From positions 73,993-137,992 of the forward strand of contig NZ_FCOQ01000018.1 of the NCBI RefSeq assembly GCF_900021165.1: a stretch of 64,000 bases of DNA, written 5' to 3'. Origin of the DNA: Paenibacillus phocaeensis. GTDB taxonomy: Bacteria > Bacillota > Bacilli > Paenibacillales > Paenibacillaceae. The position numbers were made by a program, and so were the translations under genes. The first letter of the stretch is position 1, and each line of letters starts with the position of its first letter. This document shows, one piece after another, positions 62,150-64,000 of the stretch. Below the pieces are notes generated by a model. That model was not told the origin of the DNA, did not search any database, and saw only the letters and a program-made list of their open reading frames with translations.

Positions 62150-63037
62150 ATGGCATCCGTCCATAAGCTCGAACGGCATCAGGCCCGAATGGCCTATCTG
62201 TTCATTACACCAACCATGCTGTTGTTTGCCGTATTCATGGTCATCCCCGTTGTGATGGCCCTCTACCTCAGCTTTACCAACTATGACGTGCTAAGCAGCA
62301 ACGATTGGGTCGGGCTGGACAATTACCGCCGCCTGATCGGCGACACGCTGCTCTGGCAGACTTTTGTGAATGTGTTCTACTACGCGGTTGTTTTCGTGCC
62401 ACTCAATCTGTTGATTTCCTTGCTGCTGGCGATGCTGCTGAACAAAAAGAAAGGCGGGGTCAAGCTGTTCCGCACGTTTTATTACCTGCCGACCTTGACC
62501 TCGGCCGTCGCTGCGGCCACCGTGTGGATCTGGATGCTGCATCCCGAATACGGGCTGATCAACGGATTGCTCTCGTATATCGGCATCACCGGCCCGGCTT
62601 GGGTGTCGCAGACGGAAACGGCCATGCTGTCGATCATCGTCATGACGTTATGGCAGTCGGTCGGCTCCAATATGATCATTTATTTGGCCGGCCTCCAGGG
62701 CGTGCCGGATTACCTGTACGAATCGGCCCGACTGGACGGGGCGTCACGGTTCGCGTGCTTCCGCTATATCACTTGGCCGCAGCTTCGCCCGACGACGTTC
62801 CTCGTCAGCGTCCTGTCGATCATCGGCGCCTTGCAGCTATTCGACCAGGCGTTCGTCCTGACGCAAGGCGGGCCGGCCAACGTCACCAAAACCCCGGTGT
62901 ACCTGATCTACCAGCAGGGCTTCAATCAACTGCAAATGGGGTATGCTTCGGCACAAGCGTTTGTGCTGGCGATGGCGATTCTCGTATTTTCACTCGTTAG
63001 CATGAAAATCACCAAAGCGGAGGAGCCGATCGTATGA
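62150..63037 (+). CDS. ABC sugar transporter permease 1 (MalF/UgpA-like)
   Basis: A 295-residue membrane protein with six predicted helices (first at about 14-38, LFITPTMLLFAVFMVIPVVMALYLSF). The EAA loop that contacts the ATPase is VPDYLYESARLDGASRFACFRYITWPQLRPT (about 186-215). ATG follows AAGGGGAGCGAAGA. It overlaps the next permease by four bases (ATGA). Confidence 0.95.
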   Translation: MASVHKLERHQARMAYLFITPTMLLFAVFMVIPVVMALYLSFTNYDVLSSNDWVGLDNYRRLIGDTLLWQTFVNVFYYAVVFVPLNLLISLLLAMLLNKKKGGVKLFRTFYYLPTLTSAVAAATVWIWMLHPEYGLINGLLSYIGITGPAWVSQTETAMLSIIVMTLWQSVGSNMIIYLAGLQGVPDYLYESARLDGASRFACFRYITWPQLRPTTFLVSVLSIIGALQLFDQAFVLTQGGPANVTKTPVYLIYQQGFNQLQMGYASAQAFVLAMAILVFSLVSMKITKAEEPIV

Positions 63038-63960
63038 CCAATCAAGAGACGACAAGAACAAGCGTCGGCACCCGTCATGTGCAACTCGGCGTACCGATGC
63101 AGAAGCGATTGGCGAATGCGTTGTTTTATACGGTTGGCGCCATCATCGCTGTGATTATGTTTTTGCCCTTTTACTGGAGCGTGCTGACCTCCTTCAAGCC
63201 GGATGAAGAGATGTTCTCCATGCCGATTAAATGGTTCACGACGAACCTCACTTTCGAGCATTATTACAACGCGTTTACGACCGTGCCTTTTGGATTGTAT
63301 TTCTGGAACTCCTTTTTGCTGGCGGCGGTCGGGGTGCTGTTCAACCTGTTCTTCGGCTCGCTGAGCGGTTATGCGTTCGCCAAACTGAATTTTCGGATGA
63401 ACCAGCCGTTCTTCCGCATCTTGCTCGTTTCCATGATGGTGCCGGGGATCGTTACGATGATCCCCAGCGTATACGTGCTGCGCCATATCCCGCTGGTCGG
63501 GGGGAATGACCTGTTTGGGAGCGGCGGGAACGGGTTGATGAACTCGTTTTGGGGGATTATTTTGCCGGGGGCGTCCGGGACGTTTGCGGTGTTCTTCATG
63601 CGCCAGTTCTTTCTGACCCTGCCGAAAGACATGATGGAGATGGCGAGGATCGAAGGCTGCGGCGAATTCAAAATCTTCTGGCGCATTTATCTGCCGCTGA
63701 CCAAGCCGGCGCTGGCTACGCTCGGAATCTTCACGTTCCAAGCCGGCTGGAACGGCTTCCTGTGGCCGATGATCGTGCTGAACGATCCGGCGAAGGCGAC
63801 GATTCAGATGGGGCTGCAGGCTTTTTCGTACAACTATCAGACGGATTACGGGCCGATGATGGCGGGGGCGCTGGTGGCGATCCTGCCGATTCTGGTGTTG
63901 TTCCTGCTGCTGCAGCGGTATTTTATCCAGGGCATTGCGTTTAGCGGAATCAAGGGATAG
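63034..63960 (+). CDS. ABC sugar transporter permease 2 (MalG/UgpE-like)
   Basis: A 308-residue six-helix membrane protein. The first helix is at about 26-48 (ALFYTVGAIIAVIMFLPFYWSVL); VLTSFKPDEEMF is typical of the family; the EAA loop is LPKDMMEMARIEGCGEFKIFWRIYLPLTKPALAT. Start overlaps the permease 1 stop. With the binding protein and permease 1 it forms one importer. Confidence 0.95.
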   Translation: MTNQETTRTSVGTRHVQLGVPMQKRLANALFYTVGAIIAVIMFLPFYWSVLTSFKPDEEMFSMPIKWFTTNLTFEHYYNAFTTVPFGLYFWNSFLLAAVGVLFNLFFGSLSGYAFAKLNFRMNQPFFRILLVSMMVPGIVTMIPSVYVLRHIPLVGGNDLFGSGGNGLMNSFWGIILPGASGTFAVFFMRQFFLTLPKDMMEMARIEGCGEFKIFWRIYLPLTKPALATLGIFTFQAGWNGFLWPMIVLNDPAKATIQMGLQAFSYNYQTDYGPMMAGALVAILPILVLFLLLQRYFIQGIAFSGIKG

Positions 63961-63987
63961 GACAGAAGGACAGATGGGAGAGATCAC

Positions 63988-64000
63988 ATGAATACCACCA
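63988..64000 (+). CDS. Start of a further gene of the sugar ABC operon (partial)
   Basis: ATG at 63988 follows GGGAGAGATCAC, 27 bases after the permease stop; only four codons (M-N-T-T) are in the window. A glycoside hydrolase or sugar-metabolism gene would be usual here, but nothing can be said from the sequence. Confidence 0.6.

Overview
The window reads as a chromosomal segment of a low-GC-phylum (Bacillota) spore-former of the Paenibacillus type. This rests on a Bacillus-style alaS-ireB-ruvX-DUF1292-mltG-U32 gene order, a T-box leader on alaS, GlcT/PtsG antitermination control, a class II (Bacillus-type) galT, a mother-cell-type class B PBP, a YuaF/FloT pair behind a sigma-W-like promoter, and strong AGGAGG-type ribosome binding sites with some TTG/GTG starts. 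The base composition is moderately GC-rich by eye, which fits Paenibacillus better than Bacillus. No rRNA, tRNA, insertion sequence, prophage or CRISPR array was seen.

Layout. 1-8140: end of a probable AI-2E family transporter gene, then promoter + T-box + alaS, ireB, ruvX, two DUF1292 genes, mltG and two U32 tRNA-hydroxylation peptidase-like genes (the trmR/yrrM gene found between mltG and yrrN in Bacillus is absent here). 8200-14160: a chemoreceptor behind a sigma-D-like promoter, a class B PBP (PbpI-like) and a membrane-anchored polysaccharide deacetylase with an extra C-terminal domain. 14229-18992: ilvD (minus), a KGG-repeat stress protein, a HAD phosphatase translationally coupled to a Sir2 deacylase, and an AraC regulator. 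19170-24257: galK-galE-galT (Leloir pathway) and an iron alcohol dehydrogenase. 24330-26540: sigma-W promoter, YuaF-like protein and flotillin. 26680-32010: glcT, RAT/terminator switch, ptsG, ptsH, ptsI (glucose PTS). 32185-35800: ppx and ppk (polyphosphate turnover), convergent with overlapping 3' ends. 36034-39096: ctc (L25), a BdbD/BdbC disulfide pair and a lipoprotein. 39097-39865: gene-free, carrying a 52-nt-period palindrome array and a CA-rich repeat block. 39866-43437: AraC regulator, GH127 beta-L-arabinofuranosidase, and an MFS fragment. 43548-49901: a 1,238-residue decapeptide-repeat protein and a secreted protein with three FMN-binding modules. 50007-56637: a c-di-GMP-I riboswitch with terminator heading a complete cheA-cheW-mcp-cheR-cheB operon. 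56794-58620: YhaM exoribonuclease and a lipoprotein M15D dipeptidase. 58733-64000: a GntR/LacI-type (AraR-like) regulator, a second ~51-nt-period repeat array, and a CcpA-controlled CUT1 sugar ABC transporter running off the right edge.

How parts work together. Sugar use is the main theme: galactose (galKET), glucose (GlcT-PtsG-HPr-EI), arabinan-type side chains (GH127 with AraC), and an ABC sugar importer with its own GntR repressor and a cre site. HPr/EI made here would also feed CcpA control of that importer. Cell-envelope genes (MltG, PbpI-like PBP, polysaccharide deacetylase, dipeptidase, flotillin) form a second theme.

The most interesting units are: the chemosensory operon placed wholly under a c-di-GMP riboswitch, with a proteobacterial-looking receptor tip and no CheY/CheC/CheD in the operon; two separate intergenic arrays of TGCA-centred palindromes with a ~51-52-nt period; the long decapeptide-repeat protein with a 330-nt higher-order repeat; and the secreted triple FMN-binding protein preceded by a perfect CRP/FNR-type box.
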